Shown one piece after another: positions 35,205 to 43,232 of a DNA stretch of 64,000 nucleotides. Source of the stretch: CAWDVK01 sp963805715 (GTDB lineage Bacteria; Actinomycetota; Actinomycetes; Streptosporangiales; Streptosporangiaceae); the NCBI GenBank assembly GCA_963805715.1, contig CAWDVK010000013.1, positions 124,001 through 188,000 on the forward strand, given 5' to 3'. The position numbers and the translations under genes were made by a program. The notes below the pieces were generated by a model. That model saw only the letters and a list, made by a program, of their open reading frames with translations, searched no databases and was not told the DNA's origin. Within the stretch, counting starts at the first letter, position 1. Each line of letters opens with the position of its first letter.

Positions 35205-36235
35205 GACGGCGCACCGCCGGCCTGGTCAGCCGGGCCGCTGCCAGCCGCGCGGTCCATGCGGTCAGATCCCGAACCGGTCACGGCGAGCACCAGCTGCTCC
35301 AGCGAGCGCCGTTCCGGCACGATCTGCGTGACCCGTATCCCGGCCGTGACCAGCCGGGCATTGATGTCTGCCGCCCCGGCCGGATCGCCCGCCCGGGTCA
35401 CCGGGCCGCTCGGTACCCGGCCCGCGCCGCCGGATGCCCCGGCCGCGCTGGCGTCCGCGCCCGCCGGCATCACGATCAGCTCATCGCCGCTGCGGCGCTC
35501 GACCCGGCCGTCGAGCAGCGCCGCCGCGCGGTCCGCATCCGGGCTGCGCACGATCACCCGCCCGGTCAGCCCGCGCAGGGCGTCCAGGCTGTCCTGCAGC
35601 ACCAGCCGGCCGCGGTCCACCACGCCGACCCTGGTGCAGAGCAGCTCGATCTCGCTGAGCTGGTGGCTGGACAGGAAGACCGTCGTGCCCGCCTCGTTCA
35701 GCTCGCTGAGCAGGCCGCGTATCTCGTGGATTCCCTGCGGGTCCAGGCCGTTCGTCGGCTCGTCGAGGATGAGCAGGCGCGGTGCGCGCAGCAGCGCCGC
35801 AGCCAGCCCGAGCCGCTGCCGCATGCCGAGGGAGTACTTCCGGACGGCCCGGCTGTCGACGCCGGCCAGGCCGACCCGCTCCAGCGCCTCGTCGATCCTG
35901 CGCCGGCGGGTGCGCCGGCTGCCGCCCGCTCCGGCGGCGTCCAGCAGGGCGAGGTTGGCGCGCCCGGACAGGTGCCCGTAGGACGACGGCCCCTCGACCA
36001 GCGAGCCGATCTGCGGCAGCACCTCCGCGACGCGGCCGGGCACCGGCCGCCCCAGCACCTCGATCTCGCCGCTGGTCGCATATACCAGCCCGAGGAGCAT
36101 GCGCACCACCGTCGTCTTGCCGGAGCCGTTCGGCCCGAGGAAGCCGTACCTGTCCTGCTCGCGCACGTCGAGGTCGACCTGGTCCACCGCGAGCACCCGC
36201 CCGTAGCGCTTGGTCAGCGACCGCGTGACGATCAT
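35201..36235 (-). CDS. ABC transporter ATP-binding protein
   Basis: The 344-residue ATPase has Walker A GPNGSGKTT (about residue 35), a Q-loop region PQIGSLVEGPSSYGHLSG, signature YSLGMRQRL, Walker B LLILDEPTNGLDPQG and the H-loop SSHQLSE. The C-terminal 120 residues contain an Ala/Gly-rich insert (ASAAGASGGAG) before the usual DUF4162-like end (VTAGIRVTQIVPERRSLEQLVL). It energises the permease encoded by the overlapping downstream gene and is itself overlapped by the upstream LolA-like gene, so the three form one operon. Confidence 0.92.
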   Translation of the reverse strand: MIVTRSLTKRYGRVLAVDQVDLDVREQDRYGFLGPNGSGKTTVVRMLLGLVYATSGEIEVLGRPVPGRVAEVLPQIGSLVEGPSSYGHLSGRANLALLDAAGAGGSRRTRRRRIDEALERVGLAGVDSRAVRKYSLGMRQRLGLAAALLRAPRLLILDEPTNGLDPQGIHEIRGLLSELNEAGTTVFLSSHQLSEIELLCTRVGVVDRGRLVLQDSLDALRGLTGRVIVRSPDADRAAALLDGRVERRSGDELIVMPAGADASAAGASGGAGRVPSGPVTRAGDPAGAADINARLVTAGIRVTQIVPERRSLEQLVLAVTGSGSDRMDRAAGSGPADQAGGAPS

Positions 36236-37362
36236 GTATCACCCGCCATGCTGGTGAGCAGCCCGGAGCCCGCGCGCATCAGCAGGGCCGGCGTCACCGC
36301 GCCGGCCAGCAGGTAGACCGGGCCGCCGTATTCCGAGCGGGCCAGCAGGACGGTGAGCAGCGGGGTCTCGATCAGCACCCCGGTCCCGTCGGCCAGCCGG
36401 ACCTGGCCAGCGCCCGCAGCGGCACCGCTGGCCGCGGCGAGCGCCTGCGAGCCCACGTTGCCCGGCAGCGGCAGGACCGCGAAGCGCGAGAAGCCGGTGC
36501 CGTAGGCGCCCAGGTCACGCAGGCCGGCCGGAGCGGGGATGCGGCCGGCCCCGGCCAGCCTGCCGGGCAGCGGCGGGCCGAAGCCCCTGAGTATCCCGCT
36601 GACATCAGGCAGCCGGGCGGTGCTGACGCCGACGTCCGGAGCCGGCGCCGGCATGACCGTGGCCAGCGCGGGACGGCTGCCGCTGACCTGCAGGAACCGG
36701 GTGAGCAGCGCTGGTGCGCTGGCCCCCCGGCCGATGACCTCGACCAGCACCGGCAGGCCGCTAGCCGGATCGGCCCAGATGTCGACCTGCCCGACAGTCG
36801 TCGCCGGGTCGGCCGGGACGATCCGCAGGCCCGCCGCGTCGACCCCCGCTATCCGCCGCGACGGCAGCCGGGACAGCCGGTCAGCGGATGAGGCGAAGCT
36901 CAGCAGCCTGCGGCCCAGGGCCGGCGGCAGCAGGTCGGGGGCCCGCGGCAGCCGCACCGGCTCCGCGCCGGTGATCTGCGTGAGCAGGTTGCGCCCGTAG
37001 TCCCACAGGTAAGTTGCCTGGCCAGCCTGGTAGACGTTGTTCTCGCCCGCGGTGGTCAGCACGTCCGCGCGCCACTGACCGGGCGAGCGGTACCACGCGT
37101 ACTGGTCGGTCGTGCCGTCCAGCAGCGTGCTCACGTCACCGAGGTCCGGCAGGTCAGGCAGCCCGAGATCGACCGTGCTCTCGGCGTAGCCCTGGTAGGG
37201 CACGGCGGACGAGGCCAGGATCCGGGCCCGCAGCTGCGCGGCGGTCAGCGCCGATCCGCGCACCGGCAGCGCCCCGATCACGGCGGGAAGGCAGCAGAGG
37301 AGGGCAACGGCGCCCGCGACTGCGAACCATCGGCGTCGTGCCTGGCTGCGGACGACGCTCAC
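36232..37362 (-). CDS. Secreted LolA-like protein of the ABC operon
   Basis: The 376-residue product has an Arg-rich start and a signal/anchor (WFAVAGAVALLCCLPAVIGAL). A LolA/RseB-like convex beta-sheet domain follows: PYQGYAESTVDLGLPDLPDL, YAWYRSPGQWRADVLTTAG, TYLWDYGRNLLTQIT and VDIWADPASGLPVLVEV. Proteins of this layout precede ABC-2 exporter genes in many actinomycetes and are thought to bind lipid or sense envelope state. The stop overlaps the ATPase start by ATGA. Function is inferred from fold and operon only. Confidence 0.75.
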   Translation of the reverse strand: MSVVRSQARRRWFAVAGAVALLCCLPAVIGALPVRGSALTAAQLRARILASSAVPYQGYAESTVDLGLPDLPDLGDVSTLLDGTTDQYAWYRSPGQWRADVLTTAGENNVYQAGQATYLWDYGRNLLTQITGAEPVRLPRAPDLLPPALGRRLLSFASSADRLSRLPSRRIAGVDAAGLRIVPADPATTVGQVDIWADPASGLPVLVEVIGRGASAPALLTRFLQVSGSRPALATVMPAPAPDVGVSTARLPDVSGILRGFGPPLPGRLAGAGRIPAPAGLRDLGAYGTGFSRFAVLPLPGNVGSQALAAASGAAAGAGQVRLADGTGVLIETPLLTVLLARSEYGGPVYLLAGAVTPALLMRAGSGLLTSMAGDT

Positions 37363-37437
37363 GAGATCCGGTGCATCCCCGTTACCGCCACGTTTTCCAC
37401 AGTACGTCGGCAGTGCCGGATCGGCACCCGGTCAGGA

Positions 37438-38727
37438 TCAGCCAGGGCGGGGGTGACCTGCCCGCCGCGGTGGCCCGGCCGCCGCATGATCCGCGCGCAG
37501 CGCCCCGGCGAGGTGCGAGCGGAACGTCATGGTGCTGGCTGCCCGGGCCGGGGCCCGGCCCCGCCGCACGGCTGCCGTCCGCGCCTGCGCCGCCGCGCTG
37601 TCCGGGACCGCGCTGGCCAGGACGCTGGTCATCCAGCGCAGCATCGGCGGCACCTCCGCCCGCCAGGTGCCCATGTTGTGGCCGCCGCCTGGCGTGAGGG
37701 TCAGCGGCACATTGGCCTGGCGCAGCTGCAGTTCCTGCCAGAAGAACTCGGCCGCGTCCGCGTCCGGCCCGTTGTCCCGGCCGGCCCCGATCCAGAACCG
37801 GGGGATGGCCGCGCCGGCCGGCAGCTGCTGGACCTCGTCGACCGGGGTGTTCTCCAGCCGCAGCCTGCGGCTGCCGCCGAACGGGCTGACCGGCTGGCTC
37901 AAGCTCGCCAGCCGGTTGTCCATCGGCGCGAAGTAGCCGCTGAGCACCCCGGCGCCCCCGTACCGGGACGGGAAGCGCAGGGCCATGTTCGCGGCGCAGA
38001 AGCCGCCTTCGGAGTAGCCGGCCACGCCCCAGGCAGGACCGGGCGGCTGGACCCGGAAGAGGCGCGCGACCTGCACGGGCAGGTCCTGCGCCAGGTACGT
38101 CAGGTCCTGCGGGCCGCCAACCTGGTTGAGGCACTGCAGCGATACCTGCTGGCCGCCGTTGGCGTCCGGCATGACCAGGACGGCGGGCTGGGCCAGTTTC
38201 TGGTTCAGCAGATGATCCAGGGTCACGGTCACGCCGACCACGTTGATCCAGTCCTGCGGCTCGCCGGGCTGGCCGTGGATTAGCTCGACGACCGGGAACC
38301 GGTAGCTGCGGTAGGCGGGCTGGAAGTACTCCGGCGGCAGGTAGACGTATACCGTCCTGGTGATATGGCTGAGCGGCCCGGTCAGGGCCAGGTGCAGCGT
38401 GTAGCCCTGCTGCCGGGCGAGCTGCAGGTAGATGTCGGGCCCGGTGAGAGCATCGGACCGCGACCCGGATGCCACCATCCGGGCCGACACCCGCACTCCC
38501 GGGCCGGCACCCTGATTGGTCAGGTCAGCGGCCGCCGAGCCCCAGCTCTGGTAGTAGCCGTAGTACCTGTTGACGGCCAGCACCCCGACCAGCATCGCGA
38601 GCATGAACGCCATGCCCGCCGCCAGCACGCGCAGCAGCACCAGCCGGGTGGCGACCATCCACCACATCAGCGCGCCGAACCCCGCGACCAGCAGCACGAG
38701 CAGTACCGTGCTCTGCGGCCCTAGCAC
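37438..38727 (-). CDS. Membrane-anchored esterase (antigen-85/esterase-D-like)
   Basis: The 429-residue product starts at GTG 38727 after GGAGGCG. Two N-terminal membrane helices (TVLLVLLVAGFGALMWWMV, VLAAGMAFMLAMLVGVLAV) tether an extracytoplasmic alpha/beta-hydrolase domain: VYVYLPPEYF, VVELIHGQPGEPQDW, AVLVMPDANGG, WGVAGYSEGGFCAANMAL with the nucleophile Ser in GYSEGG, FWIGAGRDNGPDA and LTPGGGHNMGTW with the catalytic His. The fold is that of mycolyltransferase/esterase-D relatives. The substrate is unknown. The C-terminal tail (about residues 385-429) is Arg/Ala-rich and disordered. Confidence 0.85.
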   Translation of the reverse strand: MLGPQSTVLLVLLVAGFGALMWWMVATRLVLLRVLAAGMAFMLAMLVGVLAVNRYYGYYQSWGSAAADLTNQGAGPGVRVSARMVASGSRSDALTGPDIYLQLARQQGYTLHLALTGPLSHITRTVYVYLPPEYFQPAYRSYRFPVVELIHGQPGEPQDWINVVGVTVTLDHLLNQKLAQPAVLVMPDANGGQQVSLQCLNQVGGPQDLTYLAQDLPVQVARLFRVQPPGPAWGVAGYSEGGFCAANMALRFPSRYGGAGVLSGYFAPMDNRLASLSQPVSPFGGSRRLRLENTPVDEVQQLPAGAAIPRFWIGAGRDNGPDADAAEFFWQELQLRQANVPLTLTPGGGHNMGTWRAEVPPMLRWMTSVLASAVPDSAAAQARTAAVRRGRAPARAASTMTFRSHLAGALRADHAAAGPPRRAGHPRPG

Positions 38728-39085
38728 TTACGCCTCCGCATCTAGCAGCTGGCATCGTCCCCCGGCGCGGCCTGCGCCGTCAGCCCCGCGCACGCCCCGA
38801 TGTCCCCGGTGTCTGTTGCTGTCACCGGCAGTCACCTTGCGCCGGCAGCGTAGTCCTGCCCAGGACTCGATGGGCCAACGGCTAAGTCTCGGACGGAGTG
38901 TCCGGGCAACCGGGATAAAAAGCTGTTCATGACCAAAGTAATAACGAAGCTGTCCTGGCTCATTACTGAAACCGCGGGCGGCTGGGCATGGGACTCTGTG
39001 CTGATGGTCACTGATCACGGCACCGGGGAGCCGCTCGCCGCGGCCCGGCTCGCTGGGCCGGCCGCGTCCTGACCCTGGAGGTGCC
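38728..39085. promoter_or_regulatory. 358-bp divergent intergenic region between two esterase genes
   Basis: No ORF is supported. A relatively AT-rich patch at about 38917-38975 contains an inverted repeat AGTAAT (38937-38942) / ATTACT (38962-38967) with a 19-base spacer. This is the likely promoter region for the plus-strand esterase and possibly for the minus-strand one. The regulator is unknown. Confidence 0.35.
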
Positions 39086-40114
39086 ATGCTGCCCTGGTCA
39101 GCCGAGCTGGCGGGACGCATCGACGAGCACGTCATCAGCAGTGAGCTGCTGCGCGGCAACCCGCTCGGTGACCCGCACGAGCGCCCGCTGTGGGTGTACC
39201 GGCCGCCGGGCTACGACGACGAGCCGGACCGCCGGTACCCGGCCGTCTACGTCATCCAGGGCTTCACCGGCCAGGTGACGGCCTGGCGGAACCGATCGCC
39301 GTTCCGGCAGCCGTTCCCCGAGACCGCCGACGCGGTGTTCGCCAGCGGCGAGGCGCCCCCGGCCCTGGTCATCTACGCGGATGCCTGGACCAGCTACGGC
39401 GGCAGCCAGTTCGTGGACTCGCCGGGCACCGGCCGGTATCACTCCTACCTGTGTGACGAGGTCGTGCCCTGGGTGGACCGCCATTACCGCACGCAGGCCG
39501 ATGCCGCGCACCGCGCGATCATGGGCAAGTCCAGCGGCGGGTTCGGCGCGATGATCACGCCGATGCTGCGGCCCGACCTGTTCGGCGCGCTGGCGACGCA
39601 TGCCGGCGACGCCCTGTACGAGCAGTGCTACCTGCGCGACTTCGGCCCGGCCGTCCGGCTGCTGCGTGACTACGACGCGGACATCTGGCGGTGGTGGGAT
39701 GACTTCCGGTCCCGTGTTGCCTTCACCAGGTCCGGTGACCCGCTGCTGCTGGGACTGCTGGGCGTTGCGGCGTGCTTCTCGGCCCGCGACGACGGCACCG
39801 TGGAGCTGCCGTTCAACCCGCGGACCGGCCAGGTGATCGACGAGGCGTGGCAGCGCTGGCTGGACTGGGATCCGGTGCGGATGGCGCCGAGGTACGCCAG
39901 CGCGCTGCGCTCGCAGCACTCCATCTGGATCGACGCCGGCCGGTCGGACGACTACTTCCTTGACCTCGGCGCCGAGGCGTTCCGCGCCGCCCTGCGCGAG
40001 ATCGGCGTGGCCGAGGAGAAGGTCCGGTTCGAGCTCTTCGATGCGACGCACTCCGCCATCGACTACCGGTACCCGCTGTCACTGGCCTGGCTCTGCCGGC
40101 GCATGCCGGCCTGA
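39086..40114 (+). CDS. Esterase of the alpha/beta-hydrolase fold (enterochelin-esterase/esterase-D-like)
   Basis: The 342-residue product starts at ATG 39086 after CTGGAGG. It has RPLWVYRPPGYDDEPDRRYPAVYVIQGF, LVIYADAWTSYGGSQFVDS, DRHYRT, and the nucleophile elbow IMGKSSGGFGAM (Ser in GKSSGG). An Asp-containing IWIDAGRSDDYFLDLGAEAF and the final His in LFDATHSAIDYRYP complete the triad. No signal peptide is seen, so it is probably cytoplasmic. It belongs to the same superfamily as the divergently encoded membrane esterase but is not a close copy. Confidence 0.85.
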   Translation: MLPWSAELAGRIDEHVISSELLRGNPLGDPHERPLWVYRPPGYDDEPDRRYPAVYVIQGFTGQVTAWRNRSPFRQPFPETADAVFASGEAPPALVIYADAWTSYGGSQFVDSPGTGRYHSYLCDEVVPWVDRHYRTQADAAHRAIMGKSSGGFGAMITPMLRPDLFGALATHAGDALYEQCYLRDFGPAVRLLRDYDADIWRWWDDFRSRVAFTRSGDPLLLGLLGVAACFSARDDGTVELPFNPRTGQVIDEAWQRWLDWDPVRMAPRYASALRSQHSIWIDAGRSDDYFLDLGAEAFRAALREIGVAEEKVRFELFDATHSAIDYRYPLSLAWLCRRMPA

Positions 40115-40208
40115 CCGCGGCGGGCGATCCGGTGAACGATTCCGGCCGGCGCTACGTGGTGAGGGGGTGAGGACAGCCAAGGGGAGCCAACCGAATGGAG
40201 ACAATCCG

Positions 40209-40763
40209 ATGCTTAACCGATGGTGGGCTGGTGCCGGAGCTGCCGCCGCCGTGGTCGTGCTGGCGGCCTGCGGCAGCAGCGGCGGATCAAGCTCTGCCAG
40301 CTCAAGCAGCTCACCGGCGGCGAGCACGGCGAGCTCGGCTCCCGCGAGCTCCGCATCCGCTGCCGGCATCAAGACGGCCAGCACCAGCAAGGGCACCGTG
40401 CTGACGAATGCCCAGGGCGACACGCTGTACTGGTTCGCGCTCGACACGGCAACGAAGTCGAACTGCACGGGGTCGTGCGCGGCCTACTGGCCGCCGGTGA
40501 TCGGAAAGCCCAGTGCGGCGAGCGGGATGTCGCTGCCTGGCAAATGGGGGACTATCTCCCGCTCCGGCCAGCTGCAGGCGACCTATGACGGCCACCCGCT
40601 CTACACCTACAAGGGCGACACCGCGCCTGGCCAGGTCAACGGCAACGGCTTGAACGCCTCCGGCGGCCTGTGGTGGGCCGTCACCCCCTCGGGCGCCAAG
40701 CTCGCGGCCGCCGCGCCCAGCCCGGCAGCCAGCTCGTCCAGCTCAGGCGGAGGCGGCTACTAA
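40209..40763 (+). CDS. Lipoprotein with COG4315-type secreted repeats
   Basis: The 184-residue product starts at ATG 40209 after GGAG. The signal peptide ends in a lipobox (VVVLAACGSS, Cys about residue 21), followed by a Ser/Ala-rich linker. Two units of the COG4315/secreted-lipoprotein repeat follow: GTVLTNAQGDTLYWFALDTATKSNCTG with CAAYWPPV, and QLQATYDGHPLYTYKGDTAPGQ with GGLWWAV. A Ser/Gly-rich tail closes the protein. Homologues are cell-envelope lipoproteins of unknown function; a redox or electron-transfer role has been proposed for some but cannot be inferred here. Confidence 0.85.
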   Translation: MLNRWWAGAGAAAAVVVLAACGSSGGSSSASSSSSPAASTASSAPASSASAAGIKTASTSKGTVLTNAQGDTLYWFALDTATKSNCTGSCAAYWPPVIGKPSAASGMSLPGKWGTISRSGQLQATYDGHPLYTYKGDTAPGQVNGNGLNASGGLWWAVTPSGAKLAAAAPSPAASSSSSGGGGY

Positions 40764-40876
40764 GCCCCGGCACCCCGGCCTGCCCGCCGCGACTGGCCGG
40801 GCGGGCAGGCCGCGGTCCGCGCCGGCGCGCTGGCAGGCCGGCGACGGCGAGGGCCGCCGGCGGCGTGTATCGAGAC

Positions 40877-40900
40877 CCTTGTGTATCTAGACTCTTAAGG
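40877..40900. promoter_or_regulatory. Imperfect 24-bp palindrome at the MFS start; probable operator and leaderless promoter
   Basis: Arms CCTT (40877-40880) and AAGG (40897-40900) share one dyad axis with the central TCTAGA (40886-40891). TAGACT at 40888-40893 is a possible -10 element only seven bases from the GTG, so the mRNA may be leaderless; no Shine-Dalgarno sequence is visible. The placement suggests control by a MarR-like protein, perhaps related to the winged-helix domain carried by the pump itself. Confidence 0.45.
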
Positions 40901-42912
40901 TGAGCACGCCTGCGGAGTCCGCTGCGGCTGTCCGGCCGCGCGGCGGCCTGGTGATCATCTATATCGCGCTGATGCTCGCGATCCTGCTCGCCGCCCTGGA
41001 TCAGACGATCGTCGCGACGGCGCTGCCGACGATCGTCGGCGATCTCGGCGGGCTCAGCCACCTGTCCTGGGTGGTCACCGCTTACCTGCTGGCCAGCACC
41101 GCGTCAACCCCGCTGTGGGGCAAGCTAGGCGACCAGTACGGCCGCAAGAACCTGTTCCTGGCCTCGATCGTCATCTTCCTGGTCGGGTCGGCGCTGTGCG
41201 GGCAGTCGCACAGCATGATCGAGCTGATCGCGTTCCGCGCCCTGCAGGGACTCGGCGGCGGCGGGCTGATGGTGCTGGCCCAGGCCATCATCGGCGACAT
41301 TGTCCCGGCCAGGGAGCGCGGCAAGTACCAGGGCGCGTTCGGCGCGGTCTTCGGGGTGGCCAGCGTGGCGGGCCCGCTGCTCGGCGGGTTCTTCGTGGAC
41401 AACCTCAGCTGGCGCTGGGTCTTCTACATCAACCTGCCGATCGGGCTCATCGCCCTGGGCGTGATCGCCGTCGTGCTGCCGCGCACCGGCACCAGGGAGA
41501 AGCACCGGATTGACTACCTGGGCGCGCTGCTGATCGCCGCGGCCGCCACCTGCCTGGTGCTCGCGACCTCGTGGGGCGGCACCCAGTACAAGTGGGGATC
41601 ACCGGTCATCATCGGCCTGTTCGTGCTCGCGGTGGTGCTGGGCTTCTGCTGGTGGCTGTCCGCCCGGCGCGCGGCCGAGCCGGTGCTGCCGCTCCGGCTG
41701 TTCCGTAACCCGGTTTTCTCGGTCAGCTCGGGGATCGGCTTCGCGGCCGGCTTCGCCATGTTCGGCGCGCTCGCCTTCCTGCCGCTGTTCCTGCAGGTCG
41801 TTCGGGGCGTCTCGCCGACCATCTCCGGCGTGTACCTGCTGCCGATGGTGCTCGGCCTGCTCATCACCTCCATCGGCAGCGGGCAGCTGATCTCCCGGCT
41901 GGGCCGGTACAAGGTCTTCCCGATCGTCGGGACCGCGCTGATGGCCGTGGCGCTGTTCCTGCTGTCCCACCTGTCCGAGCACACCGCCTCGCTGGCGATG
42001 GACGGCTACTTCTTCCTGCTCGGCCTCAGCCTCGGGCTGATTCTCCAGGTGCTCGTGATCGCCGTGCAGAACTCCGCCGACTACGCCGATCTGGGCGCCG
42101 CCACCTCGGGCGCGACGTTCTTCCGCTCGATCGGCGGCTCGTTCGGCGTGGCCATCTTCGGCTCGATCTTCTCCAACCGGCTGGCCAGCGAGCTAGCGGC
42201 CGCCCTCGCGGTCGCGCACGCCATCGTCCCGGCCGGGTTCAGCCCGGCGGCCGCGCAGTCTAATCCGGTGTTGCTGAAGCGGCTGCCGCCGCCGCTGCAC
42301 GCGGCCGTCCTGCATGCCTACTCGCTGGCGCTGGACCGGGTGTTCCTGTACGCGGTGCCGGTGGCGGTGGCCGCGTTCGTGCTGTCCTGGTTCCTGCGCG
42401 AGGTACCGCTGCGTAAGACCGCTGGCGCGGCCGATCTCGGCGAGGGCATCGGCGCCGCCTCGGCCGAGCGCTCCTCGCTGGGCGAGATCGAGCGGGCGCT
42501 GCTCCGGCTGGCTAACGGTGACCTGCGCAAGCGCGGATACGAGAAGCTGGCTGCGCTGTGCGGCCTCGATCTGCCGGCGGGTAGCTGCTGGGTGCTGGCC
42601 AGGCTGGCCAAGAACGGGCCGGTCGCCGGGGCTGAGCTGGCCCGGGAGGCGGGGGTCAGCATCGAGACCGGGCGGCCCTACGTGGACAAGCTGGTCGACG
42701 CCGGGTACTGCCTCCGCAAGGCGGACGCCCTCGAGCTGACCGCCGCGGGCACCGCAGCAGCTGACCGGCTATTCGCCGCCCGGCGGGAGGGTCTCGAGCG
42801 GCTGCTCGCGGGCTGGTCACCCGAGCAGCACGCCGACCTCGCGCAGATGCTGGACAAGCTGTCGCATGCCCTCCTTGGGGACGATGCCGATCGGCGTCTC
42901 ATCTCCCGCTGA
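40900..42912 (+). CDS. DHA2-family MFS drug pump with fused C-terminal winged-helix domain
   Basis: The 670-residue product starts at GTG 40900. About fourteen membrane segments are read, with the DHA2 landmarks LDQTIVATALPTIVGDLGG, the motif-A-like LGDQYGRKNLF, and motif-C-like FGVASVAGPLLGGFFVDNLSWRW. It is an EmrB/QacA-type proton-driven drug exporter. After the last helix, about residues 510-670 form a soluble domain with a MarR/winged-helix pattern (CWVLARLAKNGPVAGAELAREAGVS, VDKLVDAGYCLRKADALELTAAGTAAADRLF). The fused domain could sense substrate or bind DNA near the membrane. The TGA stop lies in the first unit of a tandem repeat. Confidence 0.88.
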   Translation: MSTPAESAAAVRPRGGLVIIYIALMLAILLAALDQTIVATALPTIVGDLGGLSHLSWVVTAYLLASTASTPLWGKLGDQYGRKNLFLASIVIFLVGSALCGQSHSMIELIAFRALQGLGGGGLMVLAQAIIGDIVPARERGKYQGAFGAVFGVASVAGPLLGGFFVDNLSWRWVFYINLPIGLIALGVIAVVLPRTGTREKHRIDYLGALLIAAAATCLVLATSWGGTQYKWGSPVIIGLFVLAVVLGFCWWLSARRAAEPVLPLRLFRNPVFSVSSGIGFAAGFAMFGALAFLPLFLQVVRGVSPTISGVYLLPMVLGLLITSIGSGQLISRLGRYKVFPIVGTALMAVALFLLSHLSEHTASLAMDGYFFLLGLSLGLILQVLVIAVQNSADYADLGAATSGATFFRSIGGSFGVAIFGSIFSNRLASELAAALAVAHAIVPAGFSPAAAQSNPVLLKRLPPPLHAAVLHAYSLALDRVFLYAVPVAVAAFVLSWFLREVPLRKTAGAADLGEGIGAASAERSSLGEIERALLRLANGDLRKRGYEKLAALCGLDLPAGSCWVLARLAKNGPVAGAELAREAGVSIETGRPYVDKLVDAGYCLRKADALELTAAGTAAADRLFAARREGLERLLAGWSPEQHADLAQMLDKLSHALLGDDADRRLISR

Positions 42913-43073
42913 GCAGTGGTGCAGCACTGAGCAGTGGGCAGCGCTAAGCAGTGGGCAGCGCTAAGCAGTGGGCAGCGCTGAGCAGTGGGCAGCGCTGAGC
43001 AGTGGGCAGCGCTGAGCAGTGGGCAGCGCTGAGCAGTGGGCAGCGCTGAGCAGTGGACAGCGCTGAGCAGTGG
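42911..43073. repeat. 17-bp tandem repeat, about 9.5 units
   Basis: The consensus unit is GAGCAGTGGGCAGCGCT. Full units run from 42929 to 43064 (eight units of exactly 17 bp), preceded by an 18-bp degenerate unit at 42911-42928 and followed by a half unit. Each unit contains the dyad AGCGCT. The MFS stop codon (42910-42912) is formed at the left edge. There are no spacers, so it is a minisatellite and not a CRISPR. The 160 bases to the next gene hold nothing else recognisable. Confidence 0.95.
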
Positions 43074-43232
43074 TTAACCGGCGGCGGCGGTGCGGCCGGC
43101 CGGGAGCGGCAGCGCCGGAACGCGTCAGGAGAACGGCGGGTCCGCCGGAGGCGACGGCTAACGGGCCGAGCGCTGCCGCGGGCTGATCCCGGGCTCTGGC
43201 CGCCGGAGCAGATGGTCAGGCAGACTGGCCGG

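Noticed and set aside
42911..43073. Possible CRISPR array
   Set aside because: Repeats are head-to-tail without spacers, and no cas genes are present; the same applies to 57560-57727.
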